From NCBI RefSeq assembly GCF_001680005.1, contig NC_033567.1, forward strand, positions 434,001-498,000: a stretch of 64,000 nt of DNA. Direction: 5' to 3'. The stretch's first letter is position 1. Each line of letters starts with the position of its first letter. The position numbers were made by a program, and so were the translations under genes. The notes beneath the pieces are model-generated. The model did no database searches, was not told the origin of the DNA, and was given only the letters and a program-made list of their open reading frames with translations. The DNA is from Plasmodium coatneyi. Its lineage: Eukaryota; Apicomplexa; Aconoidasida; Haemosporida; Plasmodiidae. Below are positions 42,752 through 56,800 of the stretch, one piece after another.

Positions 42752-45700
42752 ATGCATCGTTTGAATTGCCTTAGGTTTCCAACTCGCCATAAATTCAAAA
42801 GCGTAATATTCCACCAACATATTTGCAAAAGAAAAATTAGCGACACGTGTGAAAGTAAAATAATCACTCTTACCAAAAGTAAAGAGTATGACCATTTGAA
42901 AATTTACAGGAGTAACATTTACAATGGCTTGCACGAGAATCAAATTTTACAAGGAGTCAAAGTTAGTATTCCATGGCGAACAAGCCAATAAAGAAATGTC
43001 CACAGTTGTATTTATATAGTTCGCTCCGTTTTATGTGGTCTAAAAGATGATGCTACAATGTGTGTGATATGTCCCGTTTTTTGTACAGTCGTGATGGCTT
43101 CCCTCTCCTATGGAGGGACGTCCCTACATAGATAAAAGTATAAACCTGGTGTGCAATTGTGCCCTTGCTAGTATTATACTTGCCCATTTGCACACACGCT
43201 CCCACGCACATATTCAACATTTTTCCGCATAACACAGGTACACAAAGTCGACCCGGAAGGGTACGGAGAAATAGCCATCTACTCAGCAAGGCAACATTTG
43301 CTCTTTTTCTTAAAATTCTTTTTATTAATTCCAGAGGAGCAAGTCAATATAAAAGTTCTGGACATAAATAAAAAGAAAAAAAAAAACAACTTTCCAAGTG
43401 CTCTGCAAAACGAGAAAAAGTAAATACGAAATTGTGCCCCGGTGTGAATACTTTTCCAAATGTGGGGGGTGTATATATCAACATATCGACTACAAATTTG
43501 AACGGAAATTAAAAAAAAATCTGTTAACAAGTTTGTGCGAAAAGTATAACATAAATGTGTTACATAGTGGAAATGATTACCTACAAAATGACCACTACTT
43601 TTGTGAGGAGGGTCAACAGGATGAGGAAGACGACATGCTCGAAATTTCCCAAATAAAGAGGGAGTATATGTCTACCGATTTGGAGGAGGAAGATAATGCT
43701 GATGATACGAATAGCGGACGTGGCAGTTGCACCAGTGGGGGCCTCACCCCTGATCAAGCAAGCTGCATACCCAGTCACGAAAGCAGCAACGAACATACAA
43801 ACTTCGCAAAGATGTACGACTTTTTATTTTCAAACGATTATCATTACAGAAATAAATCCTCTATCCATTTATGCGTTACTGACAATTTATCAATCGGCTT
43901 CTACAAAAGACACAGCTACGAAATTTGCGACGTAGACAAATGTCACATTCACGATGAGCATATACAAAATGTGTATGAACAAATTAAAAAGGAAATATTA
44001 GACAGTTTTAAAAAAAATAATATTTACGTATTTAACAAAATAAATAACAGTGGCTACCTAAAAAGTGTAGACATAAAACTGAGCAAGAACAACTCTGAGC
44101 TGCAAATTTTAGTGAGCTTTATTGGCTTTTCGATAAATGATAAAGCAAAAAAAGCTCTTACAAAAATTTCCCTCAACTTAGCCTCCAAAAATACATCCAT
44201 TAAAGGCATCCTATACAACGTCGAAACGAATAAATTAAAACAAAACAGAAATGAAGTCATTTTATATGGCCAAAACTGCATTTATCATTCCTGTGGGGGG
44301 TATACCTATAAATTAGGAGCCAACACCTTCTTCCAGCCAAATCAGTACCTAAACGAATGCATCGTTCAGATCATTCTTAAATTAGTGAAAAGTTACAAAA
44401 TAAATGCCAAACAATCTTGCGTCTATGACCTTTTCTGTGGCATTGGTTTTTATTCCCTCCCTCTTTCTGACCTATTCGGCCAAGTTATCAGTGTAGATTA
44501 CTCCATAGATAATATAAAAAATTTGGAAGAAAACGTAAAAATGAATAACGTGAAAAATGTAAAATGCTTCAATTTGAATTTGTTTAATCTGCACAGTTTG
44601 AGGCAAATCAATCTTCACATCAGGAGGTATATTGTCAATTTGGTCAAACAGAAAAATTATGACGTGTATTACCTCCTGAAGGAGAAGCTTCATTCTACGC
44701 ACGTCTCAGCAAATAGTGAAGGGGCCCTTGTGGAGAACGTGCAGGTTATAGGAGGATGGGGCGGAACGGCTGTAGCTGTTTTCGAGGGTGTATCTGTATA
44801 CATACTTTTACCCCTTCTTTGTCCTATCTGCGTGTTCATGAAAAAAATGCCATACAGTTCGCTCATGCCACATTTCCTTCCTCTTCAACACTTAGGTTCA
44901 CTCCCCTTATAGCAGCTTGCCAAGTTTCATTTATGCACAATTAAACGAATGGCCCTCCGAAGAGGAGAACGGGAATGTCTGCAGCAGTTTGGCCAAAAAT
45001 GATCACACAGATTATGATGACCATGTTTTGCAAAATGCGCAGGATGAAAATTTTCCGACGGTAGATTCGAACAAAGTAGACGAATATTCCTACTCGTCTA
45101 GAGGTAAAAAAAAACAGGAAAACGAATTGGAAGAGCAATTCATGCTAGAGCAAATAGGGATGGGGTTGGGGGAGAGCAAATGAGATATGCTTCACGCCTA
45201 CAATTATTCCACCTCCCTTTTTTTAATACTTCCCCTCGCAGAATTTGTCATTCCAGTCCCCGACTTGGTCATCATTAACCCCCCGCGGAAGGGGTGCGAA
45301 AAAGTAAGAAAAAAAAAGGGGCACACAAGGATGCAGTAAAGCAGCGTAAAGAGCTAGCCAACCCGTTACCGCACCAACTGATCAACGCGAACATGTTTCC
45401 ATTTTCCTGCACCCACATAACAGGTGTTCAGAAGATGGCTACGGGGGCTCTGCTGTCGGTACATTATCTACATATCATGCAATGCGAACAGCCAGTTTCG
45501 GGACATCAACCATTTGACCAACTTGGGGTAGGCAAATTATTCCTTTCCCAATAGCACACAAGGCGTTTCACATGTTCTTTTAGTTCATCCCTTTTTTAAC
45601 CTTTTTTTTATGCCCACGTTTCACCGCTCAGCTACATGGTCAAGGAAATCATTCCACTGGATACGTTCCCACGAACTCCGCATTTCGAGACTGTTGCTCT

Positions 45701-45980
45701 GTTAGAGTTCGATTTTAATCGAGTAAGGAAAAAAAAAAAAAAAAAAAAGACCCTATTTTAACCGAGTTCTATGGCTGACACGCAATGATGTGCCTGTCCA
45801 TTAACATAGGCATATGATTGTGCCTACCCAATCGCGTGTGTACATACGCATCATCACATGCATACACAACACATTCGCAAAATTTTTTTTTATTTTTTCC
45901 AGAAGGTAGACGATGAACAAAGGCAGATAATGGAATTTGAACTGAACGAAATGAAAAGCAAAAGAAAAAAAAAAAAGTAA
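42752..45980 (+). CDS. TrmA/RumA-type RNA (uracil-C5) methyltransferase, seven exons, one apparent frame break
   Basis: The enzyme puts a methyl group on C5 of uridine in tRNA or rRNA using SAM. My model is 42752-42961, 43238-44744, 44896-45103, 45242-45303, 45424-45527, 45632-45722, 45903-45980; all introns are GT-AG and phases match, giving about 752 residues. Exon 1 starts MHRLNCLRFPTRHKFK, presequence-like. A TRAM-like domain spans exons 1-2 (VHKVDPEGYGEIAIYS, LIPEEQVNIKVLD). Then come the Fe-S motif CEYFSKCGGCIYQH, TFFQPNQ, and the SAM motif VYDLFCGIGFYSLPLS. Exon 4 gives DLVIINPPRKGCE, exon 5 the catalytic Cys (YIISYISCN type: IIYISCNANSQFRD) and exon 6 the general-base region FPRTPHFETVALL. 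In exon 2 the TRAM frame and the catalytic frame differ by one base across an 11-A run (43376-43386). This is an indel or an assembly error. Confidence 0.85.
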
Positions 45981-46446
45981 AAAAAAAGGGGTAAAATTTT
46001 TCAATTTTTTAAAACTGTGCTTATACGTGTCTGCATGTGTATATGTAACATATATGCACAAGCGTATACATATACATTAATTGAAGTTTGGGGGAAACAA
46101 ATAACTGTTTAATTAATGCATAAAAAGAAACGTATTTGTCTATCGTTGTAAAAAAAAAAAAAAAGGAATAACATACGGGGTATTTGTACAGAAACTTATG
46201 CATCAAGTTTTTGTGGGACATACATACGACTTTTTTTTTTTCTTCTTTCCTTCCGTTTTGAAAAAAAATTTGTGCATGTAAATAGTCCCGACTTGGCAAC
46301 ATGGTGTAACTGCAACGCCGTGTTCAAATTACTCCGTTACAATTTTGTCACCATTTGTCACCACACATATGCTGGTGTGTAAAACTCCGTTTATCCTTCC
46401 CGCTTGCCCAACCTATCAACTCTTCCCCACGGCGGGCATGCACCTC
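45981..46446. other. Convergent spacer between the methyltransferase gene and RPT4
   Basis: AT-rich 3' flanks of both genes, with A-rich runs at about 45981-45988 and 46150-46164. I see no further feature. Confidence 0.5.
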
Positions 46447-47628
46447 CTAAATCTTTTCGTACTCTATTTTACCCTCCAACTTTTTGGCCTCACTAATCTT
46501 TCGAGCGGCCTTGTAAAAGTCCTCCTCAATGACGTAATCGCGCATAGACCGGATCGCAAACATGCCTGCTTCTGTACAGACATTTCTGAGGTCGGCACCA
46601 TTGAAGCCGTCACACAATCTGCAAACCGATTCGTAGTCTATATCCCCCAATTTGGTCATTTTATTGGCGTGAATTTTTAATATTTCAATTCGCGCAGTTT
46701 CGTTCGGTAAAGGAATTTCAATTTTTCTATCTAATCTACCAGGTCTAACTAGCGCTGGGTCTAGAACATCTGGTCTGTTGGTAGCCATAATAATTTTGAC
46801 ATTTCCTAATTCTTCAAAACCGTCTAAATGATTTAACAACTCCATGAGTGTTCTTTGAATTTCTCTATCCGCGGAGGTACCTTGAGAAAATCTTCTACCT
46901 CCTATGGCATCAATTTCGTCCATAAAAATGATACACGGTTGGTGTTCTTTTGCATAGGTGAACATTTCTCTAATAATTCTTGCACTTTCACCGATATACT
47001 TATCTACAATAGCTGAAACTACTATTCTCATAAAATTACAATTAATGTTTGACGCCATAGCTCTGGCTAATAGGGTTTTTCCTGTCCCTGGGGGACCATA
47101 TAGGAGCACCCCCTTGGGTGTTTTAATGCCTACCCTCTTAAATAAAAAGGGGTTAAGTATTGGTAACTCCACCACTTCCCTCATTTGTCTTATTTGTTCA
47201 CTTAATCCTCCTATCTGATTGTAGTTCACTTTATTTTTGCTATTTTCGCTTTTGTCTATATCACTAATCATGTTAAATACTAATGGGTCCACTTCACATG
47301 GCAATTTTTTCATAACCGTCAATGTAGTCATGTCTAACGACACCCTCGTTCCTATGGTTAATTTGGTTTTATCTATTTTGGACTTGCATCCTACCACATA
47401 TCTAGGCCCACTTGATGCCTTCACGATAAATTTTTCATCGTCTAACTGCTTTAGCACTTGGCCTATTATTTGACCTACACTTTGCAGTGCCTTCAAATTA
47501 TCTTCAGTCTTTTCATAAATTTTATTTTGCTCTTTTATATCTAATCTGAGATTTTTCACTTGACTTTCGATTTCTCTGTGTTCTATCACTTTCTTCACGT
47601 ACAGTTTGATGCTTTCTTTGTTATCCAT
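46447..47628 (-). CDS. RPT4: 26S proteasome regulatory ATPase subunit RPT4 (10B)
   Basis: RPT4 is one of six AAA+ ATPases in the base of the 19S regulatory particle that unfold ubiquitinated proteins and feed them into the 20S core. The single 393-residue exon matches the usual length. The order is an N-terminal coiled coil (residues 5-65), an OB-fold segment ([27 protein letters not shown]), [21 protein letters not shown] before the ATPase core, Walker A GPPGTGKT (178-185), Walker B IIFMDEID (233-240), a pore/ISS region [19 protein letters not shown], and arginine fingers in [19 protein letters not shown]. Assignment to RPT4 rather than another RPT rests on [12 protein letters not shown] with [15 protein letters not shown] and on the C-terminus [14 protein letters not shown]. 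All catalytic residues are intact. Confidence 0.95.
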   Translation of the reverse strand: MDNKESIKLYVKKVIEHREIESQVKNLRLDIKEQNKIYEKTEDNLKALQSVGQIIGQVLKQLDDEKFIVKASSGPRYVVGCKSKIDKTKLTIGTRVSLDMTTLTVMKKLPCEVDPLVFNMISDIDKSENSKNKVNYNQIGGLSEQIRQMREVVELPILNPFLFKRVGIKTPKGVLLYGPPGTGKTLLARAMASNINCNFMRIVVSAIVDKYIGESARIIREMFTYAKEHQPCIIFMDEIDAIGGRRFSQGTSADREIQRTLMELLNHLDGFEELGNVKIIMATNRPDVLDPALVRPGRLDRKIEIPLPNETARIEILKIHANKMTKLGDIDYESVCRLCDGFNGADLRNVCTEAGMFAIRSMRDYVIEEDFYKAARKISEAKKLEGKIEYEKI

Positions 47629-48433
47629 TCTGACTGCGGGGGAGGGGAAACAGCAACAGCGGGATGGTGTGTAAAACGTACAGTAACCTCGTTTGGCGGG
47701 TTGTCACACGACCAGTGAGCAAACGCCTTGGGGAATGCCCCAAAACATGCGATGGTGCAAATCGTTCGAACAAATGGCTACTCTACACATACAAACTGAT
47801 GCGAAACGTTGGGCGCATACATGTAAGCAATTTATCCTCTCTAACCTCATAATTTCATCGATTGTTTCCCCTCCTGCACGTTTGTGTGCCTCCTTATTGT
47901 ATAAAGGCGGAAAGGTGGTGTGTGTGTGTATGTGGGGAACTCCTCCGATGGGGGGTTCTTTCGCTGTGTGGCGGTAACGTTTATGCTATTGCAAATGTGC
48001 TTCCGTTATGGACCCCCCGTTCATTTCTCCCTGTGATTTTTCTTCCCCTTTTCCTTTTTGCCTCCTTCCCTTTTATTCGTTTCTAATTCTTACTTCTTAT
48101 TTTTGGTTCACTTTTTTTCTTCTTTTTTTTTTTGCTATGTTTTACTGTTTCTCAAATTCGTCGACGGGTGAGAGAGAAAAAAAAAAAAAATCAAATGTTC
48201 ATCGATGAAAGGATTACAAACAATTACATAAGCACATACATGCATACGTACACGTACGTGTACACCATTTTACATACATCCGTATGTGTTAACTTATGCT
48301 ATATTTCTGTGGCCAAACGCAAAAGGTCACAAATGTTAACTCATTTAAAAGAATACTACAAAATAAAATGCATTCAAAAAATTTGAAGTACAATTTTTCA
48401 TGGACATAAATTTCATTTAAAAAGGAATGTTGC

Positions 48434-48435
<2 letters not shown>

Positions 48436-48473
<38 letters not shown>
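48436..48473. repeat. Poly-T homopolymer, 38 nt
   Basis: An uninterrupted run of 38 T's, followed at 48515-48574 by a degenerate pentanucleotide tract of TTTAT, TTTAC and TTTCA units. Such tracts are common in Plasmodium promoters and can exclude nucleosomes. Confidence 0.9.
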
Positions 48474-48476
<3 letters not shown>

Positions 48477-49830
48477 CACGTAAACACTAATTGAACGTTT
48501 CACCTATTAGCGTTTTTATTTTACTTTATTTTATTTAACTTTATTTCATTTTACTTTATTTCATTTCATTTTCCTTAATTTCAATTTATTATCTTTTTTT
48601 AATTCGCTATGCGCACATACTCAATTGTGCATACTAGCATACATATATGCATATATGTACATTCCGCGCATGAAAGAAATTACCCCCCAAGTACATGTTT
48701 AACACGTACGGTACATAATAGGGTGGAACATTTTTAATAACACAAAACTGAATTATTCTTCTTCAAAGTGCCATGTGTGGGATGTATTTATTTCACACTT
48801 TGGGGGTTCCCCATTTTTTTTTCTCCTTCAGTCATTACAATGACAATGTAGCGTACATACGCCTGCCCCACGAATTTTTCTATTTTACCTAAAATGTGAT
48901 TTTGTCTATACCTAGGTGTGACTGAGAAAGGAAAGAGTACGTGGACTGAGAGGAATGCCCACTTATATACGCAAATGGGATAAATGCTGAATGAGAAATG
49001 CCGAATGGGAAATGTCAAATGTGTAATGGGGTCAACATGTTGCACTAACTAGTAAAAGTGAATTAACTGTCTACCACCCAACGGACAAAATGGGCGCTAT
49101 TTCCCCCCACAATTTTTCCCGCGCAGATTGGTTGCAAATCGTACCCCACAGCTGCATATAGTTCGAGAGAGAAAAAAATATATGTACATAGACAGCGAAC
49201 GGGAGAATTTTTTCTTTTGAAAATTTCAGCACCTTAAAATGTGGCTCCTACGTGACAAAAAAGAAAAAAAAAAGGTGCTATTTTAGGGGGTGCCCAAGAG
49301 ATAAACAGTTCACTCGTATATAGGTTCATATTTTCCCCCTATTTATGCACTTACCCTTTCTTCCACGCATGTACACATGCGCAGCGCGCGCCGTCGCCGC
49401 ATGACGTGGAAACTTTCAGCGGAATCGACAAATGTGCACTCACGTATAACAATCTGAAATACGCATCCTCCCAAACTGCACACCCACAAAGGCATGTTCT
49501 CAAAATGGTACAACGTCCGTTTATCATATTTTCAACGATCAGCTATTTTTTAACCATTTGCGGCACAGGGAATTCAGCACATTTCCATATTTTTTATTTT
49601 CCCCTTTTACCGCTTTTGTACCATACTGGAAAGGCGTTTAATAAATAGGAGTAACGACATTTTATGAAGCTCCCTGGGGGACAGTGTGATAGCTGGAGTT
49701 ACACATTGCCTTTGTGTTAACTAGCAGTGGGTATGCTTAGGGGGGTTAAAATGGCCATTCGGTTTTTCCACTTTTTTTTTTTTTTCCTGCATAACGCTTG
49801 ATAAGTGGACGTTTTACAGGTGGCTAGTTC

Positions 49831-49833
<3 letters not shown>

Positions 49834-49864
<31 letters not shown>
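49834..49864. repeat. Poly-T homopolymer, 31 nt
   Basis: An uninterrupted run of 31 T's about 1 kb upstream of the MORN protein gene. Its length in the assembly should be treated as approximate. Confidence 0.85.
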
Positions 49865-49865
<1 letters not shown>

Positions 49866-50846
49866 TGGATATTTTTTAAAACGTCCCATTAAATTGTACA
49901 AAATGTAGATAGTCCTCGTTACAAAAAGTTATTTGTGTGCACTCCACATAACCTTAGCAATTTTTTTTTTTTTTGCATATTTTGTAAATTATGTATACTC
50001 GGCCCAGGACACGACAGCACGTTTAGCACTTCGATCTCTGTAAATTAATGTCGGGAGTTTTCTACATTTCGGGAAGCGAAGCAAAGATGTTTGAATGAAT
50101 AAGAAATTCACAATTCAGGAAAGAAATGCTTGTCCTCTTTCTTTTTACCCGAACAATTTGCTGACATTGGGTTATTTATTTTATTTTTTCATTCTCCATT
50201 TTGTTTTGTTTTTCTTTCATTCCTGACACTTTTTGTTATCAAGCCTTTGTTCGCTAGCGTGCCTTTCGCGTAGCTATTCATCCTTTAAGTAGTGCACAAA
50301 TTGGTGACCATTCAATTGTAACCCGACTATGTGGACAGGAAGGGGCATACTCTCAAAATAAATGAGACACGTCCCGTTTTTGTACTCCACTAAAGTAGAT
50401 ACACATGTATATACGCAATTTTATGGGTATACTTATATGAGTATACAGAGTACCAAATCCGTCAGGGTTATGTACCCCCCGGTGAGAACATGCCCAAATG
50501 TGTAAGCTTAAACTGTCAGTTGCAGACACGCACAGATGTGGAGAAAGCTCTCCTGTGAGATGTCCCCGCTCCACCTAACCAAATGTGTCCCACGTTTAAT
50601 CCAAAGATATAGAAATAAGTAGACACATCCGAATTAGCAAAAACAGGAATCTTTATTGTGGGGTGAGGCTTCACCAAAATGTGTATGTATAAATTCTCCA
50701 TCTTGGCAGCAGAATAACCCCCTTCTCCCGTTTCTTTACACATATCTCCTATTAAGCATAGTTTAAAATTCCCTCGAAAATATGAAGTTAATATGCCTTA
50801 GCTTTACCCCTTGTATCTTCCATATTGACAAAACAACGTCAAAAAA

Positions 50847-53800
50847 ATGATAAGAAAGCTGCTTAGCACATTACTCATTACGGGAATAGTCGGATGCACT
50901 AATTTGTCCTCTCAAAATGATCCAAAGGAATTACAAAGCCTGTTCGACAGGGATTCCTTCAGGATAGACATCGAAAATAGGGAGGAGTGCTCCCTTAAAT
51001 ATGACACGATGAAGACGCATTTCAGGCACGTGTACTTTGTTCAATGTAGGGGGAATGCCAAAAGTGTACGACTAAATTTGGTGGGTGAGTCACAAAAGAG
51101 GGGTGCACATCAGAGGGGAGAACCAAACCAGCAGCGCAGTGCGGGGAGAAAAAATCAAGTTGCCTTCTTCAATCGGCGCGGAAAAAAAATAACCAGCGAT
51201 AACATAATCCTCCAGTATGGAAATAACAGAAAAGTAATTTACAAGGTTTGCCAAATGGAGGACCCTCCCCAATGCACCTTCATTTATGTCATCATTTCTT
51301 TCCATTTCGATGTAAGGGGCCTGAGAGAGTTGCTCCTAAGTAATTTTACTACGGAAGAAAAGGAAGGAGCCAAATTAAACATCCTCCACCCAGACAATGT
51401 AAAAGTGGGGAATATAAATGAATACCTCCTTCAGCACTTCCTCCTCGATATCAAAAAAGTAACCCACTTTTACGAAATTAGCGTTAACGTGACGAATGAC
51501 GGTCATCCATTGTATCTGTACGCTTCATCTCACACGTCCAACTTTGTCTACCTTGATAGAAATTTGCGCAATCTCTTAAAAGAGGAAAACTACCAATACG
51601 AAACCTACTTCTATAAATTTAGATGTGCGGATAACTCCCAACTATTTGCGGCCACTAGCGACACCAACAAGGCGAACTTCTTCGTGTACAGACTGGGCAT
51701 TACATGCATAGGAGGTAATGAAGTTAACAAAGTTAACGAATCTAGCAACGATGGAAGAAGCCACTTCAGTTCCCCCTTCGATGTAAGCGTTGCAGATCCC
51801 ACGTTTATTATGCCTCCATTTCGCATGGATGAATTCAAGTATGATGTGTTCACCCCTGATAACAACTTTTGGCTTCGCATTAACTCCCCAAATGTGTGTC
51901 ACCCCGACGGTAATATCTCCCTAAATGACAAAAGAGTGATAACTCAGTACAACCTGGTAACGTTGAATGAGCACATGGACGAACTGTTCTATGATGACTG
52001 CATAGAGCAGTGGCAACTCCTGCAGAAAAGCAGTGCCGTTCAGCAGGATGAAAACTGCTCGGACGTGAAAAAGAGACAAGATTATTTGATCTTCGGAAAT
52101 GTGCACGACGAGGACGCATCCAACTGTCGAAGGCAGTGCAAAACAGACCTGTTTGGCGAAGGGATACACCTGGAAAGCTCTTCCTGGCAAAATATCTTCT
52201 CATCAAAGAGGCAAATAAAATTTCGCAACCATCAAGAAATAAACAAAGTTATATTCCCCACGAAAAGGGTCTTCATACTCAAGTATACAAGCGAACCGGA
52301 GAAGCATGCCAATGTTGAAGCTAAAAGGATGCGCGATAAAACGAAGGTGCTATACTACTTTTTTTACATACACAGAATTCCAACCAATATTATAGCGAAC
52401 AGTTTCGCATTTATTGCCTTCCTAAAAAATGCAAATTGTGCCCCAAATAATATTTGCCACCTGGAAAACGATGGACAGCCATCCTACATCCAAGTTGTAT
52501 TTAAAAAAAAAAAAAATAAACATTTGAGTTACTTAAGCACAAACCTGCTACTAACCCAGAAGAATGCAAACTGGAGTCACTACACTGACAAAAGGGAAAA
52601 CCTCCAATTATTCATAAACAATGAAAATATTTCCGACAATATTAAGTACCCAATAAACGAAATAGGGAAGAAGGAGAAAAAAATTAACATAAAAATAGTC
52701 GACCAAAATAATAATCTTCTTTACAACAACGATTTGATTATTATAAGGAAAAATGTATTTTATAAAATTGCCTTACAATTTCTTTCTTACTTTTCTTATG
52801 CTTATATTATTTTTTGTTTCTGTCTACACACAGCAACCGTTTTAACATCCATTCAATTTGTACAAGTATTGACACTTTTGAATATAAAGTATGACGCCTT
52901 TCCCCCCCTGTATAATTACTTCCTAAAAAAATTGCATCCACTTTCTTTCATTTCGCACGTCTTTGATGTTAAGGTGTACAGAAAAAATGTGGCTAATCAG
53001 TATGCAAATGCGCAACTGCTCAGGTGGAACTCAGCTACAGGGCCGCATAGCACAAATGGAGATCATAACTTGGAGGGTGTTCACAACACAAGGGAAAATA
53101 ATTTTGTGCAGCCTCAAAAAGGACATTACTATGGGGGAAATTTCTCTCACGAAAGACATACTAACAGGGGGAACCTCCGCGGGAACGCAAACAAGATGAC
53201 TGATAGCAGCATCAAAGGTGACCATCTCCAAAAGGATAACCATTACGACATGGAAAAAGAAACCCTAATTAATGAGACACCCTCGAAGGAACCTTCTCCC
53301 CACAGTAAAAGCAAAAAAGATGCAGATGCAATGAAAAAAAAATACCTTAAGAAGGAATCAATGACTAACCAGCGCAATCAAAAATGGGAAGATGAAATTA
53401 TGCTTTTGCATACCTTAGTTAGCACCCTTTTGAATATCATCATCCTTCTTCTTTTATTCACATTCCTCCATTTTGTATATGGAAAATATATACAAAGGAA
53501 GAGCATAGTAGAAATGACTTCTATGCCATTTTTCTGCCTCCCTAATTTTGTCCCCCTCGTATATGACCTATTTTTATTTCCTGTCATTTTTATCACATCT
53601 AATATAGTACTTCATGACAGTGGTTATCAAGTCAAGGTTTATTTTCTCCACATTGACATTTGTGTGCTTAAATTTGTGAGCGTAGTGTTGCTCTTTTGTT
53701 ATGTCTTGTCTTATGTCCTCTTTTCTTTGCGTGTTGTCCTATCCGTTAAAGGGAGCAGCACCTATTGTTGTTATTTTCAAACGTTCATTCCACTGTCTAT

Positions 53801-56800
53801 TAGCAGAATTCGTGGTATTGTAACAAAGCCACTCCCCTTTCGATTTCTTTTTAATGGCCCCACTGGGATTTATCTACCATCACGCCTTACACTGCTTAAC
53901 AGTGCAGCACGGGGAACGTCCCACCCAAGTTATGCTCTCACAAACCAGCACGTGAAGGGAACAACGCAAACGCACAAAGAAGAAATACACCCATTTTTCT
54001 ATTCTCTATCAGCCTGTGGGGTAAGCGAAGCCAAAAGATTCCTCAAGAAAAATGCCTCCTTGAAGCGAATTATTCGCAATTACGTAGACAAACAGAGAGG
54101 AAAGTATAAACGAATCGGTTTGTCGCATCACCAACCTTTGCTACAAGACATAGAATTGTCAGTACCCACAGGAAGTGATACCCCCAAAAAAGGGTCTAGA
54201 AAACACATTTCTAGTAAAAGGCATTTTCCCAAGAAAGGCAATTCGCCAAGCGGTATCATCACCCCGAGTGACGATCAAAAAGGTGATGCCTATGATGATA
54301 ATAACGATGGTGATTGTGGTGATAGCTCCCTCGCGAGGAATACCATAAATAACCCACTTCGGGAAAGGAACCTAGCTAAAGTTTTTACGAACGCGTTTTG
54401 CATACTCGACCGACACATTAGCGAACATCAATTGGGAGATCCCCCATTTGACAGCGACAGTTCCTACCCAGCTAGCGAAAAATACCAAGCGCAGTTTTCA
54501 GCACTGAGGGAAAATGAACCCCTTATTATACATATTAATAAATACATTTGTAAATTTCTTCGCGTGCAAAATCAAGAACATGGGGTGAACCATCAAATAG
54601 GAGCATCTACACAAATTAAGATTCATCATAAGGGGGAAGATAAAAAATGCAACCAGGGAAAATTAACGGAAAATTTCCCAACCGTGTGCTTAACCGAGTG
54701 CATAAGAAGATTGCACCATTTTAACGCACTCTCTAATCGGTGCAAATATAAAATATCGTATGCCGAAGCGGTGCAGCAAGACGCATGGAGGAACAAGCTT
54801 CTCCGCGTGACGATCAGCCGGGCATCCCTAAGCCGTAGAATCCGCCACAGCAACGGCACCAGTGAGAGGGACCCCAATTTGCATTTACTAACCCACCAGG
54901 AGGACACACACATTGGCTACCTCTACGACAAAGTGTCCCTTTTTAAGAAAACCTTCTTCGTCAAAAAGGCTGTGAAACTTAAACATGTATACATTCTACT
55001 CTCTCAGAAAAGGGATATACAACTTTTTGTAAATAACGAGCAAGTTTGTGATGACGCTCTGCAGATCTACTCACTTACAAATAATTGTTCCAACGGAAAC
55101 GCTTCTCATTTTTTTTGCGTACGATTAATAACGGCCATCTGCATAACAGCTGTGAATCTTTCAATTCGGAAAGATGTCCGTTTCGCCCTCTTTTCGCTAT
55201 CTCTCTTTTTCTTCGCCCTATTTGTATACAATTTGTTTTCAATTTTGAAACGATGGGGCGGAGCGGAATCGTGGGAAGCACCGGGGGAATACCAAAAGGG
55301 GGAGACATGTAATGACAGAAGGAAAGCAACAGAATCTTTCACCCACGGTGGAAAATTGTCTAGTGGGAAGCTTCACCTAAGAATCGACAATGATGATGAA
55401 AACGATGATCAGAACGATGTTGATAATGCTGAACGTAATTTGTCACCTTTCAAATCCACCCAACAGGGCAGATACAATGAATGGCTGAAGGAAGATATGC
55501 TAACTTACGAAACGAGATACCCTGAATTAGTGCTAAGTGTGATTCTTTTTTTTCTTCTCCTTTCTAATATGTTCCCTCGAAAGGGGGAGTACTCACAATT
55601 GTTCGGCCTTCTCTTGTCCCTGTTAACCACTTCTCTTTGTGTAAACCCACGGAAAGTAAAAAATGCCTTCCACAAAATAATAACACATGCTAAACATTTT
55701 GTAGCGGCGAAATGGCACTCTGCTTATCTTAAAATATATGGAATATACTTCCTCCATGCTGTAGAACAATTGTGTGATTACTTCATACGATGGATAGTAA
55801 CCATTCATTGTAAGAATAAAGACTGTGACTTACCAACCGGAGGGAGTACCACAAGGAAGACAAGCTACGCAAATATTTGCTCATATTTTAGGGATAAATT
55901 TCTTCCTAACTACAATGGAGTGACTTTTAAAAATCTGAGAGCAGACAAAATAGAAATTCATCATCAAGAAAAAGACATCGATTATAAATATGAAACGTTA
56001 ACGTTAGACGATAATTGTAAAAGCGTCCTTAAATATGAGTTGCGAAAAAATTTGTACCTCATCGGAAAAATGGATCTCACTAAATTGCAAAAGGAGGGAC
56101 TATCCAATGTGCCCATCTATGTACATAATGATGGGAAGAAAAATAAAAACTATTACATATGCTCCATCGATGTCGTAGATGAGGAAAATCGTTATTCCAG
56201 AAAATCCCTCTCGTTGTACATAAAAAGGAAAGATACCAAGAGGAAGAAAATCCTCCTACACAGCAGCAGAAAGGGCGACCTTCTCTGGACTAGCAAAATT
56301 ACGCAGGAAAGGAAGCCACCCTTGGATTACATTCCAACATATGGCAAATTGCCAAGCGAGGATGGACCTGCCCATGGGGGGAATGCAGACATTCCGACCA
56401 ATAAGACAAACTACCCGCACATTATTAAATCGAACTGTGCGCGCCAAAGAGGCGAACGCATTAAAGCCGACAAGTACTCCTACACAGTGCTGGGCAAAGA
56501 TGGACTAACCATCGGAAGCCTCTTCATTAAGCCAAACAGGACGTACAAAATACAACCCGTGTTTAAGGAAAAGCACCTAAAATGTAACCAATCAGCACAT
56601 GCGAAAAAAGCAAAGTCTCCAAATTTGAGCCTCGATAATTCTGCACAGTTCGCGAATTCCTACCCACGCGATCGCTTTGATAGGGAAACATTTCCTAAAT
56701 GTGACAAAAATGGGAATTCCCATATTGGTTGCGCGAAGTGGGAGGAATTGTCAAACGGAGGGGATGACTATCCTTCTAGTGATTCCCAACCAAGTGGTGA

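Larger units (their letters stand above)
47629..50846. promoter_or_regulatory. 3.2-kb divergent spacer with long poly-T tracts
   Basis: This separates the starts of RPT4 (-) and the MORN protein gene (+), so it should contain both promoters and 5' UTRs. It has the longest homopolymers in the window (T x 38 at 48436-48473, T x 31 at 49834-49864), a TTTA/TTTC-rich tract and several T-runs near 49783 and 49962. Frames within it are short and overlapping, and no gene or RNA is supported. Confidence 0.45.

Noticed and set aside
45104..45183. Open extension GKKKQENELEEQFMLEQ of methyltransferase exon 3
   Set aside because: It looks codable, but the frame then stops. The AGAG/GTAAAA donor at 45104 joins in phase to the exon with the catalytic NPPRKG motif, so I treat this as intron.
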